Below are positions 8,315-17,742 of a stretch of DNA of 64,000 nucleotides, piece after piece. This DNA is from Sphingomonas sanxanigenens (GTDB taxonomy: Bacteria > Pseudomonadota > Alphaproteobacteria > Sphingomonadales > Sphingomonadaceae). The number at the start of each line of letters is the position of its first letter. The first letter of the stretch is position 1. Both the position numbers and the translations under genes were made by a program. The notes under the pieces were generated by a model that was not told the DNA's origin, made no database searches, and worked only from the letters and a program-made list of their open reading frames with translations. The stretch is taken from assembly GCA_003240855.1 (NCBI GenBank), contig QFNN01000002.1, forward strand, positions 80,398 to 144,397, read 5' to 3'.

Positions 8315-9216
8315 GCGACACCGGAACCCCGCCCGCCCCATCCAAGAAGCGGCCGAGCGGACTGGGGCGCGGCCTGTCGTCGCTGCTCGGCGAAATGGCG
8401 CGCGAAGAACCGATCGCGGCGGGGGAAGGGCGATCGGCGGGCGTGCGCACCGTGTCGGTCGCCTCGATCGCACCGCATCCGGAACAGCCGCGTCGCCATT
8501 TCGACGAGGATGCGCTCGACGAGCTGGCGAAGTCGATTGCAGCGCGCGGCGTGATCCAGCCGATCGTCGTGCGCCCGTGGAGCGGTGGTTTCCAGATCGT
8601 CGCCGGCGAGCGCCGCTGGCGCGCGGCGCAGCGCGCCGGACTGCACGAAGTTCCTGTAATCGTTAAGGATTTTGACGAAGCGGAGACGCTTGAAATCGCG
8701 CTGGTCGAAAATATCCAGCGCGAGGATCTGAATGCGATTGAAGAAGCGGCGGCCTATCGCAAGCTGATTGACCGCTTCGGCCACAGCCAGGAGGCGCTGG
8801 GGCGGCTGGTCCACAAGTCGCGCAGCCATATCGCCAATCTGATGCGCTTGCTCGATCTGCCCGCGCCGGTGCAGGTGCTCGTCGCCGATGGGCAGATCGA
8901 CATGGGGCATGCGCGTGCGCTGGTGACGGCGAGCGATCCCGAATCGCTGGCGCGCGAAGTGGTGGCGCGCGGCCTCTCGGTGCGCGAGACGGAGAAACTT
9001 GCACGCGCCGCGAAGGAGCCGACCAGGAGTAGGGCGCCGCAGTTGGCGGCTGATGGCGACGCCGATGTCGCTGCGCTTGAGCGTCAGCTTGCCGATCTGC
9101 TCGGCCTCAAGGTCAAGATCAGCCACGCGGGAACTGCGGGCACGGTGAGCATCGCCTATGCGACGCTCGATCAGCTCGATCTGATCTGCCAGCGCCTGAC
9201 CGGCGAGAAGATTTAG
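8311..9216 (+). CDS. parB: Chromosome-partitioning protein ParB (CTP-dependent DNA clamp)
   Basis: ParB loads at parS and slides along DNA as a CTP-dependent clamp. The 301 residues show the N-terminal CTPase domain with GERRWRA (about 99-105) and ENIQR (about 133-137). A helix-turn-helix region around HSQEALGRLVHKSRSHIAN (about 158-176) and a C-terminal dimerisation domain follow. An arginine/proline-rich N-terminal tail (KKRPSGLGRGLSSLLGE) is the usual ParA-contacting segment. It overlaps parA by ATGA and converges with holA, with 31 bp between the stops. Confidence 0.96.
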   Translation: MSDTGTPPAPSKKRPSGLGRGLSSLLGEMAREEPIAAGEGRSAGVRTVSVASIAPHPEQPRRHFDEDALDELAKSIAARGVIQPIVVRPWSGGFQIVAGERRWRAAQRAGLHEVPVIVKDFDEAETLEIALVENIQREDLNAIEEAAAYRKLIDRFGHSQEALGRLVHKSRSHIANLMRLLDLPAPVQVLVADGQIDMGHARALVTASDPESLAREVVARGLSVRETEKLARAAKEPTRSRAPQLAADGDADVAALERQLADLLGLKVKISHAGTAGTVSIAYATLDQLDLICQRLTGEKI

Positions 9217-9247
9217 AAGCTCGCCTCCGTCGCCGCCCGTCCGGCGT

Positions 9248-10273
9248 TCAGCGCGCGCGTGCGGCGGCGCGGCTGACCGCGATCAGCTCGGCTGCAGCGA
9301 GGATCGATCCGGCGGACTGGCTCGACTTGAGCTGACGGTCGGCATCGAGCAGACGGGTGTTGAGTCGTGCAAGGCGCGCCGAATCCCAGAGGCGAAGCTG
9401 GCGCGCGACGGCGGGCTTGTCCTTCCAGAACAGGGCCTTGCCGGCTGACGCCATGGCGTCCTCGGCGGTCGCTCCAGCGTCGATCGCGCCGCGAATCTGG
9501 ATCAGCAGCGACAGGCGGCGTTGAAAGGCGCGCAGCGTCTGCGGATTGAGAGCGCCGGCCGCGTCGAGCCGTTCGATCTCGTGCGCGGCTTCGGCGGGCT
9601 GGCCCGAAAGCACGGCGTCGACAAGATCGGAAAGATCGACCTCGCCCATATCGGCGCCGATCCGGTCGAGCGCTTCATGGCTGGCCTCCCCGGGACGCTC
9701 GGGAGCCGCATCGAGGAACAGCGCCAGCTTTTCGATTTCTCGTGTAAGCACTGCGCGGTCGCCGCCGGTCGCGTCAACGAGGCGGCGGCCGATATCGGGC
9801 GCGATTCGCAGGCCCAGGTCGCGCCCGATCGCCATGGCGAGCCGGTTGGCGTCCTCGCCTTCCGGCGCGTAGCTGGCGAAGCAAAGTGCAGCCGGGTCGG
9901 CAAGGGCGAGCTTCAGGAGGCGTGATGCGGGCTTGAGCGCGCCGGCAACGGCGACGACCGGATTGCCGGCGGCCTCGGCCCCGAGAAGAGCGGCGACCGC
10001 GTCGGCTGCCTCGTCGGCCGTGAGACGCAGCCGGATGAAGCGCGGGCCGCCGAAAAGCGATATGGAGGCCGCCTCGTCCGGGAGGCGAGCGGGATCGGAA
10101 GCCAGCGTCGCGCCGTCGATCTCAACTTTCTCGGCATCGGCGCCCATCGCTCGCGCAAGTCTGTCAGCAAGCGCGGCAGACCCCGATTCATCAGGGCCGT
10201 GGAGCAGGAAGAAGCGGACGTCGCCGCCGGGCTTGTCGAGCGCACGCTCGATCTGCCCGCGACTGGCCTTCAT
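9248..10273 (-). CDS. holA: DNA polymerase III subunit delta
   Basis: The delta subunit opens the beta sliding clamp within the clamp-loader complex. The 341-residue protein starts [17 protein letters not shown] and has the family's N-terminal strand FFLLHGPDESGSAALADRL, an ATPase-like but nucleotide-free fold. A C-terminal helical collar domain (FQRRLSLLIQIRGAI...) follows. It overlaps the 3' end of lptE by four bases and ends a four-gene minus-strand operon. The leuS-lptE-holA order is common in proteobacteria and supports the call. Confidence 0.92.
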   Translation of the reverse strand: MKASRGQIERALDKPGGDVRFFLLHGPDESGSAALADRLARAMGADAEKVEIDGATLASDPARLPDEAASISLFGGPRFIRLRLTADEAADAVAALLGAEAAGNPVVAVAGALKPASRLLKLALADPAALCFASYAPEGEDANRLAMAIGRDLGLRIAPDIGRRLVDATGGDRAVLTREIEKLALFLDAAPERPGEASHEALDRIGADMGEVDLSDLVDAVLSGQPAEAAHEIERLDAAGALNPQTLRAFQRRLSLLIQIRGAIDAGATAEDAMASAGKALFWKDKPAVARQLRLWDSARLARLNTRLLDADRQLKSSQSAGSILAAAELIAVSRAAARAR

Positions 10274-10773
10274 TTTTCCTGCGTGCGCGAGGCATAGAGC
10301 GCGACGCGCGCGACGATCTGGTCGGCGATGATCTGGGTAAGGTTTTCGAGCGCGCCGTTTTCGGCCGCGATCGTCGCATAGCCGGAATTGACGACATCGA
10401 TGCCGGCGTCGGCGCTCGCGGTCGTGTCGAGCAACACCGTGCCTGCCTCGGCATCGACCAGCCGGTAGCGCGCGCGCAGCGTCCGCCGCTCGCGGGTGAT
10501 CGCATCGTCGGTTCGCACGCCGAAGCCGCTGATCTGGTCGTCCAGCTCTATTTCAAGCCGGTAGCGCGGCTTGTCCGAGGGTTCGCCGAGCCGATCGGCC
10601 ACGGCGTGGCTGACCAGCCACCCCGCCTTGCCGTCGATGGGCGCAACCGCAACGCCGCCCAGTTCGCGCGCCACCACCCCGCTGCCGCCGCCCTGATAGA
10701 GCGGGCGAAGGCCGCAGCCTCCGGTCAGCGCGATAAGCGCCGTGGCGGCGACGATGGCGAGCGCCCGCCTCAT
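10270..10773 (-). CDS. lptE: LPS-assembly lipoprotein LptE
   Basis: LptE plugs the outer-membrane LptD barrel that inserts lipopolysaccharide. The 167-residue protein has a hydrophobic export signal ending in a lipobox-like LTGGC with Cys20, then the family's opening [10 protein letters not shown]. It is predicted to be a lipidated periplasmic protein. It is sandwiched between leuS and holA with four-base overlaps on both sides. Assignment rests mainly on the N-terminal CGLRPLY motif, the length and the conserved position; the remainder is poorly conserved in this family. Confidence 0.88.
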   Translation of the reverse strand: MRRALAIVAATALIALTGGCGLRPLYQGGGSGVVARELGGVAVAPIDGKAGWLVSHAVADRLGEPSDKPRYRLEIELDDQISGFGVRTDDAITRERRTLRARYRLVDAEAGTVLLDTTASADAGIDVVNSGYATIAAENGALENLTQIIADQIVARVALYASRTQEK

Positions 10774-13298
10774 GCGACGAGGTTCACCAGCCGGTCGGGG
10801 ACGACGATCACCTTCCGGGGCGGCTTGCCGTCGAGGATGCGGACGACATTTTCCGACGCCAACGCCAGCGCCTCGATCGTTTCGCGCGGGCTGCCCTTGG
10901 CGACGGTCAGTGTGTCGCGCAGCTTGCCGTTGACCTGCACCGCGATCGTCACTTCATCATCGACGAGCAGCGCCGGATCGACTTCGGGCCATGGCGCATC
11001 GGCGACCATGCCGGCTTCGCCAAGTGCGGCCCAGGCTTCCTCCGCCAGATGCGGCGCCATCGGCGCGACGAGGCGAACGAGCGCGCGGATCGCCGCAGCG
11101 CGCGATTCGCCGGGCGCGGCTTTCTCGATCGCGGCGACCAGCTCATAGAGCTTGGCGACAGCCTTGTTGAACGACAGCGCGTCGATATCGTCGGCAATAC
11201 CGGCGATCGTGCGGTGCAGCTTGCGGTCGAGCGCGGCGTCGACGCCTTCTGCGGATTCGAGCGTATCGACCAGCCTCCAGACGCGCTGGATGAAGCGCCA
11301 TGCGCCTTCGATCCCCGCTTCGGACCATTCGAGGTCGCGTTCGGGCGGACTGTCCGACAACATGAACCAGCGCACCGCGTCGGCGCCGTAGCGATCGAGA
11401 ATGGGCGCCGGATCGACGACATTCTTCTTCGACTTCGACATCTTCTCGACGCGGCCGACAGTCGCGGGCTGGCCGGTGACGGCGACGAAGGGCTTGCCCT
11501 CGCGCCATTCCAGTTCCTCGGGCGACAGCCAGTGGATGCGGTCGCCCTGTTCTTCATGGACGAGGAGCGAATAGGTCTCGTGCGTCACCATCCCCTGCGT
11601 GAACAGGCTGGCGAAGGGCTCTTTGACGTCAAGACGCCCGATATGCTGGAGCGCGCGCGTCCAGAAGCGGGCGTAGAGCAGGTGAAGGATCGCGTGCTCG
11701 ACCCCGCCGATATACTGGCCCACGGGCAGCCAGCGCTCGGCGACTGCGCGGTCGAAGGGTTTGTCCTTCGGCTGGCTGGCGAAGCGGATGAAATACCAGG
11801 ATGAATCGACGAAGGTGTCGAGCGTGTCGGTCTCGCGCCGCGCGGGGCCGCCGCACGACGGGCAGTCGACATGCTTCCAGGTCGGGTGGCGATCGAGCGG
11901 ATTGCCGGGCATGTCGAAGCTGACATCATCGGGCAGGGTGACGGGCAACTGATCCTTGGGGACGGGCACGGGGCCGCACGCCTCGCAATGGATGATCGGG
12001 ATCGGTGTGCCCCAGTAACGCTGGCGCGAAACGCCCCAGTCGCGCAGCCGCCATACCGTCTGGCCCTTGCCCCAGCCGCCATCTTCGGCGCGGCGGATGA
12101 CCTCGCGCTTGGCGTCGGCGACGTCCATTCCGTCTAGGAAATGCGAATTCACCAGCGTGCCGGGACCAGTATAGGCTTCGCTGCCGTCGAATACGGATTC
12201 GGTCTTGTCGCCTTCGGAAACAACGCGACGGATCGGCAGGCGATATTTGGTCGCGAACTCGAAGTCGCGCTGGTCGTGCGCGGGCACGCCGAACACCGCG
12301 CCGGTGCCATAGTCCATCAGCACGAAATTGGCGATATAGACGGGGACCTGCCAGGCGGGATCGAAGGGATGCGTCGCGGTGAGCCCGGTGTTCCAGCCGA
12401 GCTTTTCCTGCGTCTCGATTTCCGCCGCGCTGGTCCCGCCAGCCTTGCACTGATCGATAAAGGCCGCGACTTCCGCATCGGCCGCGCCCAGCTTTTGCGC
12501 GATCGGATGATCGGCGGCGACGGCGATGAAGCTCGCGCCGAAGATCGTGTCGGGCCGCGTCGTATAGACGGTCAGCGACCCGCCGTCCGAAAGCGCCCAG
12601 TCGAACTGCAGGCCTTCGCTCTTGCCGATCCAGTTTTCCTGCATCAGCCGGACCTTGTCGGGCCAGTGATCGAGCATCTTGAGACCGCCCAGCAGATCCT
12701 CGGCGAAATCGGTGATCTTGAGGAACCACTGGTTGAGCTTGCGCCGCTCGACCAGTGCGCCCGATCGCCAACCGCGCCCGTCGATCACCTGCTCGTTGGC
12801 GAGCACGGTCATGTCGACCGGATCCCAGTTGACCGCCGATTCCTTGCGATAGACCAGCCCGGCTTCGTAGAGATCGAGGAACAGCGCCTGTTCGTGGCCG
12901 TAATAATCGGGTTCGCAGGTCGCCAGTTCGCGGCTCCAGTCGAGCGCGAAGCCCAGCGATTTCAACTGCGCGCGCATCGTCGCGATATTGGCGCGCGTCC
13001 ATTCGCCGGGATGGACCTTCTTTTCCATCGCCGCATTCTCGGCGGGCATGCCAAAGGCGTCCCAGCCCATCGGGTGAAGCACTTCATGCCCCGTCATCCG
13101 CCGATAGCGCGCGATCACGTCGCCCATCGTATAGTTGCGGACATGGCCCATATGGATGCGCCCCGAAGGATAGGGGAACATCTCAAGCACATAGCTGCGC
13201 GGCTTGTTCGAATCGTCGTCCGCGCGGAAGGTCTGCTTGTCCTCCCACGCCTTTTGCCAGCGCGCGTCGGCGCTGCGCGGATTGAAGCGCGATGCCAT
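10770..13298 (-). CDS. leuS: Leucyl-tRNA synthetase
   Basis: This class I synthetase charges tRNA-Leu. The 842-residue protein has the HIGH-type motif HMGH at 49-52 and the KMSKS loop [10 protein letters not shown] in the last third. Between them are a large CP1 editing domain with TTRPDTIFG and a zinc-like Cys4 insertion (HCEACG and DCPSCGG). The longest frame adds 37 Arg-rich residues overlapping the DUF3576 gene; the start was set at 13298 ([15 protein letters not shown]), which matches family N-termini. It overlaps lptE by four bases and follows the DUF3576 gene by 16 bp. Confidence 0.97.
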   Translation of the reverse strand: MASRFNPRSADARWQKAWEDKQTFRADDDSNKPRSYVLEMFPYPSGRIHMGHVRNYTMGDVIARYRRMTGHEVLHPMGWDAFGMPAENAAMEKKVHPGEWTRANIATMRAQLKSLGFALDWSRELATCEPDYYGHEQALFLDLYEAGLVYRKESAVNWDPVDMTVLANEQVIDGRGWRSGALVERRKLNQWFLKITDFAEDLLGGLKMLDHWPDKVRLMQENWIGKSEGLQFDWALSDGGSLTVYTTRPDTIFGASFIAVAADHPIAQKLGAADAEVAAFIDQCKAGGTSAAEIETQEKLGWNTGLTATHPFDPAWQVPVYIANFVLMDYGTGAVFGVPAHDQRDFEFATKYRLPIRRVVSEGDKTESVFDGSEAYTGPGTLVNSHFLDGMDVADAKREVIRRAEDGGWGKGQTVWRLRDWGVSRQRYWGTPIPIIHCEACGPVPVPKDQLPVTLPDDVSFDMPGNPLDRHPTWKHVDCPSCGGPARRETDTLDTFVDSSWYFIRFASQPKDKPFDRAVAERWLPVGQYIGGVEHAILHLLYARFWTRALQHIGRLDVKEPFASLFTQGMVTHETYSLLVHEEQGDRIHWLSPEELEWREGKPFVAVTGQPATVGRVEKMSKSKKNVVDPAPILDRYGADAVRWFMLSDSPPERDLEWSEAGIEGAWRFIQRVWRLVDTLESAEGVDAALDRKLHRTIAGIADDIDALSFNKAVAKLYELVAAIEKAAPGESRAAAIRALVRLVAPMAPHLAEEAWAALGEAGMVADAPWPEVDPALLVDDEVTIAVQVNGKLRDTLTVAKGSPRETIEALALASENVVRILDGKPPRKVIVVPDRLVNLVA

Positions 13299-13314
13299 CG
13301 CCGGGGCCGCTCCC

Positions 13315-13749
13315 TCAGCCCTTGGTGATGGAATTGCGCCGCAGATCGCGGGCGTGGGTGAGAATGATATTCTCCAGCTTCTGCACCGTCGCGGCCTGCA
13401 CCGGCGCATCGATCCACTGGCCGTTCTGCAAAACCTGGCGCAGCGCGGCGACCTTGACCGCGTCGGCGCGCAGATCCTGGTCGAGGATCGTCACCGTCAC
13501 CTTCATCCGCTCGCTCGGCGTGTTGGGGTTTATATACCAGTCGGTCACGATCACGCCGCCGTTCGAATCCGTCTGGACCAGCGGCATGAACGACAGCGTG
13601 TCGAGCGACGCGCGCCACAGGTAGGAATTGACGCCGATCTGCGTAATGCGCGCGGCGGCGAGATCAGCCTTCGGCCGTTCCTTATGCCCGCAGCCGGCCA
13701 GGCTGACGGCGATCAGGGCGAAACCGAGGGTACGGAAGGGGACGGCCAT
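13315..13749 (-). CDS. DUF3576-like lipoprotein
   Basis: The 144-residue protein has a lipoprotein signal with a clear lipobox, SLAGC, lipidated Cys20 and a short export helix before it. The mature part contains [19 protein letters not shown] and [15 protein letters not shown], which resemble the alphaproteobacterial DUF3576 family of unknown function. It is first in the operon with leuS, lptE and holA, and its position beside lptE is compatible with an envelope role, though that is inference. The start ATG lies at the edge of a 262-bp divergent intergenic region that should contain the operon promoter. Confidence 0.82.
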   Translation of the reverse strand: MAVPFRTLGFALIAVSLAGCGHKERPKADLAAARITQIGVNSYLWRASLDTLSFMPLVQTDSNGGVIVTDWYINPNTPSERMKVTVTILDQDLRADAVKVAALRQVLQNGQWIDAPVQAATVQKLENIILTHARDLRRNSITKG

Positions 13750-13806
13750 GCTATTCCTCTGGACGCGCGAAACTTAGGGTTGAAGGCCGCTTATAGGCTC
13801 TCGCGC

Positions 13807-13838
13807 GGCCCCCGCAAGGCGCTGGCGAGCCGGGGGCC
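13807..13838. repeat. GC-rich inverted repeat in the divergent promoter gap
   Basis: GGCCCCCG and CGGGGGCC form an eight-base-pair stem with a 16-base loop, between the DUF3576 operon start and the beta-barrel-like gene. The same arms occur in the lolA terminator at 18687-18718. Nothing else was recognised in the 262-bp gap (13750-14011). Confidence 0.4.
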
Positions 13839-14011
13839 AAGGATCGCTTTTCGGGGCATCCGGTTTGGGCTTCCGATCGCCGCCTGGAGCCATGATTGTG
13901 GACCCTATGCAACAGGTTCGGGAAAAGCGACTCTGGCGGTGGCGGTGGCTTCGCGATTCATGATAGGCGCGGAGCGAATATTATTCGGGTCAGTGCAGGA
14001 TTGTTCCGGGG

Positions 14012-14740
14012 ATGACGAGTCGGGCGGCATTGGTGGGATGGATGGGGACGGCGGCAGCCGTGCTCGGCCTCGCCCTGTCGCCTGCGTTCGGCGCCCAGAA
14101 CATCGACGGCAAGCTGCCTGAAAAGCGCGCCAGCCTCGTCGCGCACGGCGGGCTTGGCACTTTCACCCCCGCAGGCGCCAATCCGCAGCTCGCGGCCAGC
14201 TTCGCGCGCGCGGGCCTTCCGGGCGGCACGGGTTTCCGCTTCACGCCGTCGGCGACGGTGGTCAGCGGCAAGCGATCGGTGACGGTCGCCGTGCGCGCCA
14301 TGTCCTCGAACGTTCGTCCGCAGGCTGAACGCGTCGCCGCCGTGGCGCCCGTTCTGAATCCGGGGGTTGCGCCGGTCGCCTATAATCTCGGCCTGGCGGT
14401 CGGCTGGAAGCGTTTCGCGCTTTCGGGCGACATAGCGAAGGTCGACATGGGCGTGCTGCCGGGTAGCCGCCAGCGGCTTGACGTGGGCGTCAGCTACAAT
14501 GCGCCGCGCTTCAGCACGCGCCTGCAACTGGGCAAGGAAAACCCGGTTGGCGAACAGCCGCGCTTCGTCGGCGACGAGGATCGCGTTTCGGTCGATCTGG
14601 CGAGCAGCTATTCGCTCACCCGTCGCCTCGATGTGACGGCGGGCGTGCGTTATCAGTCGCAGCGTGACCGCCTGCAGCTTTCGAGCGACGCCCGGCGCGA
14701 CAGCCAGGCCGTCTATATCGGCACTGCCTTCAAGTTCTGA
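14012..14740 (+). CDS. Predicted secreted outer-membrane beta-barrel-like protein, function unknown
   Basis: The 242-residue protein has a signal peptide (MTSRAALVGWMGTAAAV to about AFGAQN). It then has alternating hydrophobic strands such as LGLAVGWKRFALSGDIAKV, RLDVGVSYNAPRFSTRLQ and RLDVTAGVRYQSQRDRL. It ends in phenylalanine (IGTAFKF), the typical BAM-recognition terminus of outer-membrane barrels. No specific family is recognised. The N-terminal half (residues 30-110) is Ala/Gly/Pro-rich and may be periplasmic. Its 3' end overlaps that of the convergent ThiE-like gene by 28 bp. The structural call is inferred from composition and terminus only. Confidence 0.65.
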   Translation: MTSRAALVGWMGTAAAVLGLALSPAFGAQNIDGKLPEKRASLVAHGGLGTFTPAGANPQLAASFARAGLPGGTGFRFTPSATVVSGKRSVTVAVRAMSSNVRPQAERVAAVAPVLNPGVAPVAYNLGLAVGWKRFALSGDIAKVDMGVLPGSRQRLDVGVSYNAPRFSTRLQLGKENPVGEQPRFVGDEDRVSVDLASSYSLTRRLDVTAGVRYQSQRDRLQLSSDARRDSQAVYIGTAFKF

Positions 14741-15270
14741 TCCGACGCCCAGGCGTCGATCCCCGCCCAGCCATGAATATCCAATTGTGCGAGCGCGCGT
14801 GCGCGGCGGCGATCCATGCCGCCCAGAGCGATCAGCGGCACGCCCAGTCCGCGCATCATCAATCCCAGCCTGACGACGCCCAGCGCCGGCGCGCCAGGAT
14901 GCGAGCGGGTGGCGAATATCGGCGAGACGAACAGCGCATCGGCCCCCGCGCGGATCGCCGTCAGCGCTTCGCGCCGCGAGTGGGCGGGCGCCGTGCGCAA
15001 TTTCGCCCGTCCGTGGCGTTCCCCATGGACGCCGATGCCGGGCGAGACCCGCCAGGGCCGCGCCACGACCAGCGTCAGCCGTCGCCGCCGCGCGATGCGG
15101 TCGATTCGCGCGAACAGCGCCTTCCGCTCGGCGAGGGGCAGCGAATAATGACGAAAAACGACGCCCGCGCCACGTGGCAGCCGCGCGAGCGCCGCCCAGA
15201 GCATATCGCCCAGCCGTTCGTCGGTCATCAGCCAAAGGCGCGGGATGGGCTGGCGGGGACGCATCGCCAT
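14713..15270 (-). CDS. ThiE/TenI-like thiamine phosphate synthase family protein, diverged
   Basis: This 185-residue TIM-barrel-type protein has the family's strong loop VSPIFATRSHPGAPALG followed by PLIALGGM. Classical ThiE has a QxRxK substrate motif near the N-terminus and DGVHLGQ in the middle; here those places read VVFRHYSLP and PGIGVHGERH, so key phosphate and thiazole contacts look lost. The protein is also shorter than usual. It may be a ThiE paralogue of different specificity rather than the true synthase. The start at 15270 (MAMRPRQPIPRLWLMTDERL) is 15 bp from the divergent YggS-type gene. Confidence 0.7.
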   Translation of the reverse strand: MAMRPRQPIPRLWLMTDERLGDMLWAALARLPRGAGVVFRHYSLPLAERKALFARIDRIARRRRLTLVVARPWRVSPGIGVHGERHGRAKLRTAPAHSRREALTAIRAGADALFVSPIFATRSHPGAPALGVVRLGLMMRGLGVPLIALGGMDRRRARALAQLDIHGWAGIDAWASDQNLKAVPI

Positions 15271-15285
15271 TCCTATAGCACCGCC

Positions 15286-15951
15286 ATGATCGCAGACGAC
15301 CCCGCCCAGCGGCTCGCCGATGTCGAGGCGCGCATCGCCAAATCGCTCCGCATCGCCGGCCGCCCCAGAGGCGCGGCGAAGCTTGTTGCCGTGTCCAAGA
15401 CGCATCCCGCAGAGGCCATTCGCCCGCTGATCGCGGCGGGGCAGCGCCGATTCGGCGAAAATCGCGTGCAGGAGGCCGCATCGAAATGGCCCGCGCTGCG
15501 CGAGGACACGCCAGGCATCGAGCTTCACCTCGTCGGCCAGCTCCAGTCGAACAAGGCTGAGGATGCGGTCGCGCTGTTCGATGCGATCCATTCGGTCGAT
15601 CGGCCGTCGCTGGTCGCAGCGCTCGCCAGGGCGATGGACAAGGCGGGGCGGCGGCCGGATTGCTTCATACAGGTCAATATCGGGGCTGAGGCTCAAAAAG
15701 GCGGCTGTGCGATCGCCGATCTGCCTGCCTTGCTGGGTGAGGCGCGCGGGGCCGCGTTGCCCGTTGTCGGGCTGATGTGCGTGCCGCCTGAAGGCGTCGA
15801 GTCCGCGCCCTATTTCGCGCTGCTCGCCAGGATGGCGCGTGAGGAAGGGCTTGCCGGGCTGTCGATGGGCATGTCGGGCGATTACGAAACCGCAGTGACG
15901 ATCGGCGCGACGCATGTCCGCGTCGGCACCGCGCTGTTCGGAGCGCGCTGA
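15286..15951 (+). CDS. YggS-type pyridoxal-phosphate homeostasis protein
   Basis: PLP-binding proteins of this family (YggS/PLPBP) buffer pyridoxal phosphate and affect amino acid pools. The 221-residue protein has the PLP lysine in KLVAVSKTHP, the RFGENRVQEA segment, HLVGQLQSNK, and the phosphate-binding end LSMGMSGDYETAVTIGATHVRVGTALFG. It begins at the ATG at 15286 (MIADDPAQRLADVEAR). It is divergent from the ThiE-like gene with 15 bp between starts, so the promoters must overlap. Its stop overlaps the start of the HAD gene (TGATG). Confidence 0.93.
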   Translation: MIADDPAQRLADVEARIAKSLRIAGRPRGAAKLVAVSKTHPAEAIRPLIAAGQRRFGENRVQEAASKWPALREDTPGIELHLVGQLQSNKAEDAVALFDAIHSVDRPSLVAALARAMDKAGRRPDCFIQVNIGAEAQKGGCAIADLPALLGEARGAALPVVGLMCVPPEGVESAPYFALLARMAREEGLAGLSMGMSGDYETAVTIGATHVRVGTALFGAR

Positions 15952-16679
15952 TGTGCCGTGAGCAGAATCCGGCGGGCGCGCCGGCCAGCCAGCGTCGCTT
16001 CGATGCGCTGATCCTCGATTTCGACGGCGTGATCGTCGAGAGTGAATATGAAGGCAATCGACATCTCGCCGAACTGTTGACCGAGCTTGGCCATCCGACC
16101 GACGTCGAAACCTCGATGGCGCGCTTCATGGGGCTAAGCGGCGCGTCCTTTCATCAGGCGATCGAAACATGGATCGGCCGGCCTATCCCGGCGCGCTTCC
16201 ATGAGTTGCGCGCGGCGGAGGACGCCCGCGTTCTGGCTGAAGGCGTGCCGCCTGTTGCCGGCGCGGTGACGGCTATCGAAGGCGTCGATCCCGCATTGCC
16301 CCGCGCCATCGCGTCGTCGAGCTCTTCGGTGTGGATCAAGGCGCATCTCGATCATGTAGGGCTGCGCCGCTATTTCGACGATGCGCTGATCTTCAGCGGG
16401 CGCGAGCATGTGCGCCACGGCAAGCCAGCGCCCGACATCTATATCCACGCGGCGGCGGCGCTGGGCGTGCCGATCGAACGCGCGCTGATCGTCGAGGATT
16501 CGCCGGTGGGCGTGACGGGCGCGGTGGCGTCGGGCGCAACGGTGGTCGGCCTCACCGCCGGTCGCCACTGCGCACCCGGCCATGGCGAGATATTGAAGCG
16601 CCTTGGCGCGCATCACATCGCGTCGAGCTGGGCCGAGGTGTCGGCGCTGCTCAGCGGCGCGCCTACGTCAGCGGGATAG
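15951..16679 (+). CDS. HAD-family hydrolase, beta-phosphoglucomutase-like
   Basis: The 242-residue haloacid-dehalogenase phosphatase has nucleophile and acid in LDFDGVIVESE, motif II in ASSSSS, motif III lysine in HGKPAPDIY and motif IV in VEDSPVG. An alpha-helical cap lies between motifs I and II (about residues 35-95), as in the beta-phosphoglucomutase/Gph subgroup. Substrate is unknown; sugar phosphates are common in this subgroup. It starts at ATG 15951, overlapping the upstream stop by one base, and ends four bases before the convergent ribA stop. Confidence 0.87.
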   Translation: MCREQNPAGAPASQRRFDALILDFDGVIVESEYEGNRHLAELLTELGHPTDVETSMARFMGLSGASFHQAIETWIGRPIPARFHELRAAEDARVLAEGVPPVAGAVTAIEGVDPALPRAIASSSSSVWIKAHLDHVGLRRYFDDALIFSGREHVRHGKPAPDIYIHAAAALGVPIERALIVEDSPVGVTGAVASGATVVGLTAGRHCAPGHGEILKRLGAHHIASSWAEVSALLSGAPTSAG

Positions 16680-16683
16680 GATT

Positions 16684-17742
16684 CTAAAGCTGGTGCCCCG
16701 TCCGATCGCGCTTGGTCGCGAGATATTTCTCATTGAAGGGATTGGACGGCAGCTTGTGGGGGACGCGCTCGACCACGGACACGCCGTGCGCCTCGAGTCC
16801 CGCCACCTTGTCGGGATTGTTGGTAAGGAGCCGCACCTTGTCCACGCCGAGCAGGTCGAGCATCCGCGCCGCCACTGAGAAATCGCGCACGTCGACGGCG
16901 AAGCCGAGGCGGACATTGGCGTCGACCGTGTCGAACCCCTGATCCTGCAGGCTGTAGGCGCGCAGCTTGTTGACCAGCCCGATGCCGCGCCCTTCCTGCC
17001 GCAGATAGAGGAGGATGCCCCAGCGGGCGTCGGCGATGGCGTGGAGCGCGGCGTGAAGCTGTGGCCCGCAATCGCATTTGAGGCTGCCGAGCACGTCGCC
17101 GGTCAGGCACTCGCTGTGCAGGCGGACGAGCGGCGGGTTGCCGTCGGGCTGGCCGATGATAAGCGCGACGTGCTCGTCGGCCGTCTCGGCGCTGCGGAAG
17201 GCGACGATTTCGGCGGTCTCGCTCGCCTCGACCGGCAAGCGCGCCCGCGCCGCGACGACCAGCCGGGCGGACGAATCATAGGCGGCGATGTCGGCGGGCG
17301 TAATCGCGCCGTCCGCGTCCTCCGCGTTGCGGATGAAGAAGGCGGGGAGGAGGCCGGCGAGCCGCGCCAGCTCCAGAGCCGCAGCCGCAGCTTCGGCCGC
17401 GCCGACCGGAATCGCACGGAAGGGCCCCTTCAAAGGCGTCGCGAGGTCGAGCGCGGGATCGGCGATCGCCGTCGCCATCGCCATGTCGATCCACGGCGTC
17501 CGCTCGATCCGCGTCGTCGCGCCGGCCGCGGCGTCGCGTTGGTTGGCGAGCTTGAGCGTCGCGGCGCGCGAAGTCGACAGCAGGATATCCGCGCGGGCCG
17601 CAGGATCGAACGCGCCGAGGCGCGGCGCGTCGGCCGTCTCGATCGCGAGCAGCGCAAGTGCGCCGTCGGCCCCGGCGATGCGGACTTCCCAGCCCCGGCG
17701 AAGCGCATCGACGGCGCGGGCGGCGGCGCGGGGATCGGTCAA
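16684..17742 (-). CDS. ribA: GTP cyclohydrolase II
   Basis: RibA opens GTP to the first pyrimidine intermediate of riboflavin synthesis. The C-terminal half (about 190-350) is typical: zinc cysteines Cys212, Cys223 and Cys225 in SECLTGDVLGSLKCDC, then RQEGRGIGL and the GTP-binding YSLQDQGFDTVDAN. The first 150 to 180 residues are an unusual Ala-rich domain lacking DHBP-synthase motifs, so the protein is neither short RibA nor bifunctional RibBA. The start chosen is TTG at 17742, overlapping the xthA stop as TTGA; the longer frame upstream runs inside xthA and has the wrong composition. A separate ribB gene is not in the window. Confidence 0.88.
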   Translation of the reverse strand: MTDPRAAARAVDALRRGWEVRIAGADGALALLAIETADAPRLGAFDPAARADILLSTSRAATLKLANQRDAAAGATTRIERTPWIDMAMATAIADPALDLATPLKGPFRAIPVGAAEAAAAALELARLAGLLPAFFIRNAEDADGAITPADIAAYDSSARLVVAARARLPVEASETAEIVAFRSAETADEHVALIIGQPDGNPPLVRLHSECLTGDVLGSLKCDCGPQLHAALHAIADARWGILLYLRQEGRGIGLVNKLRAYSLQDQGFDTVDANVRLGFAVDVRDFSVAARMLDLLGVDKVRLLTNNPDKVAGLEAHGVSVVERVPHKLPSNPFNEKYLATKRDRTGHQL

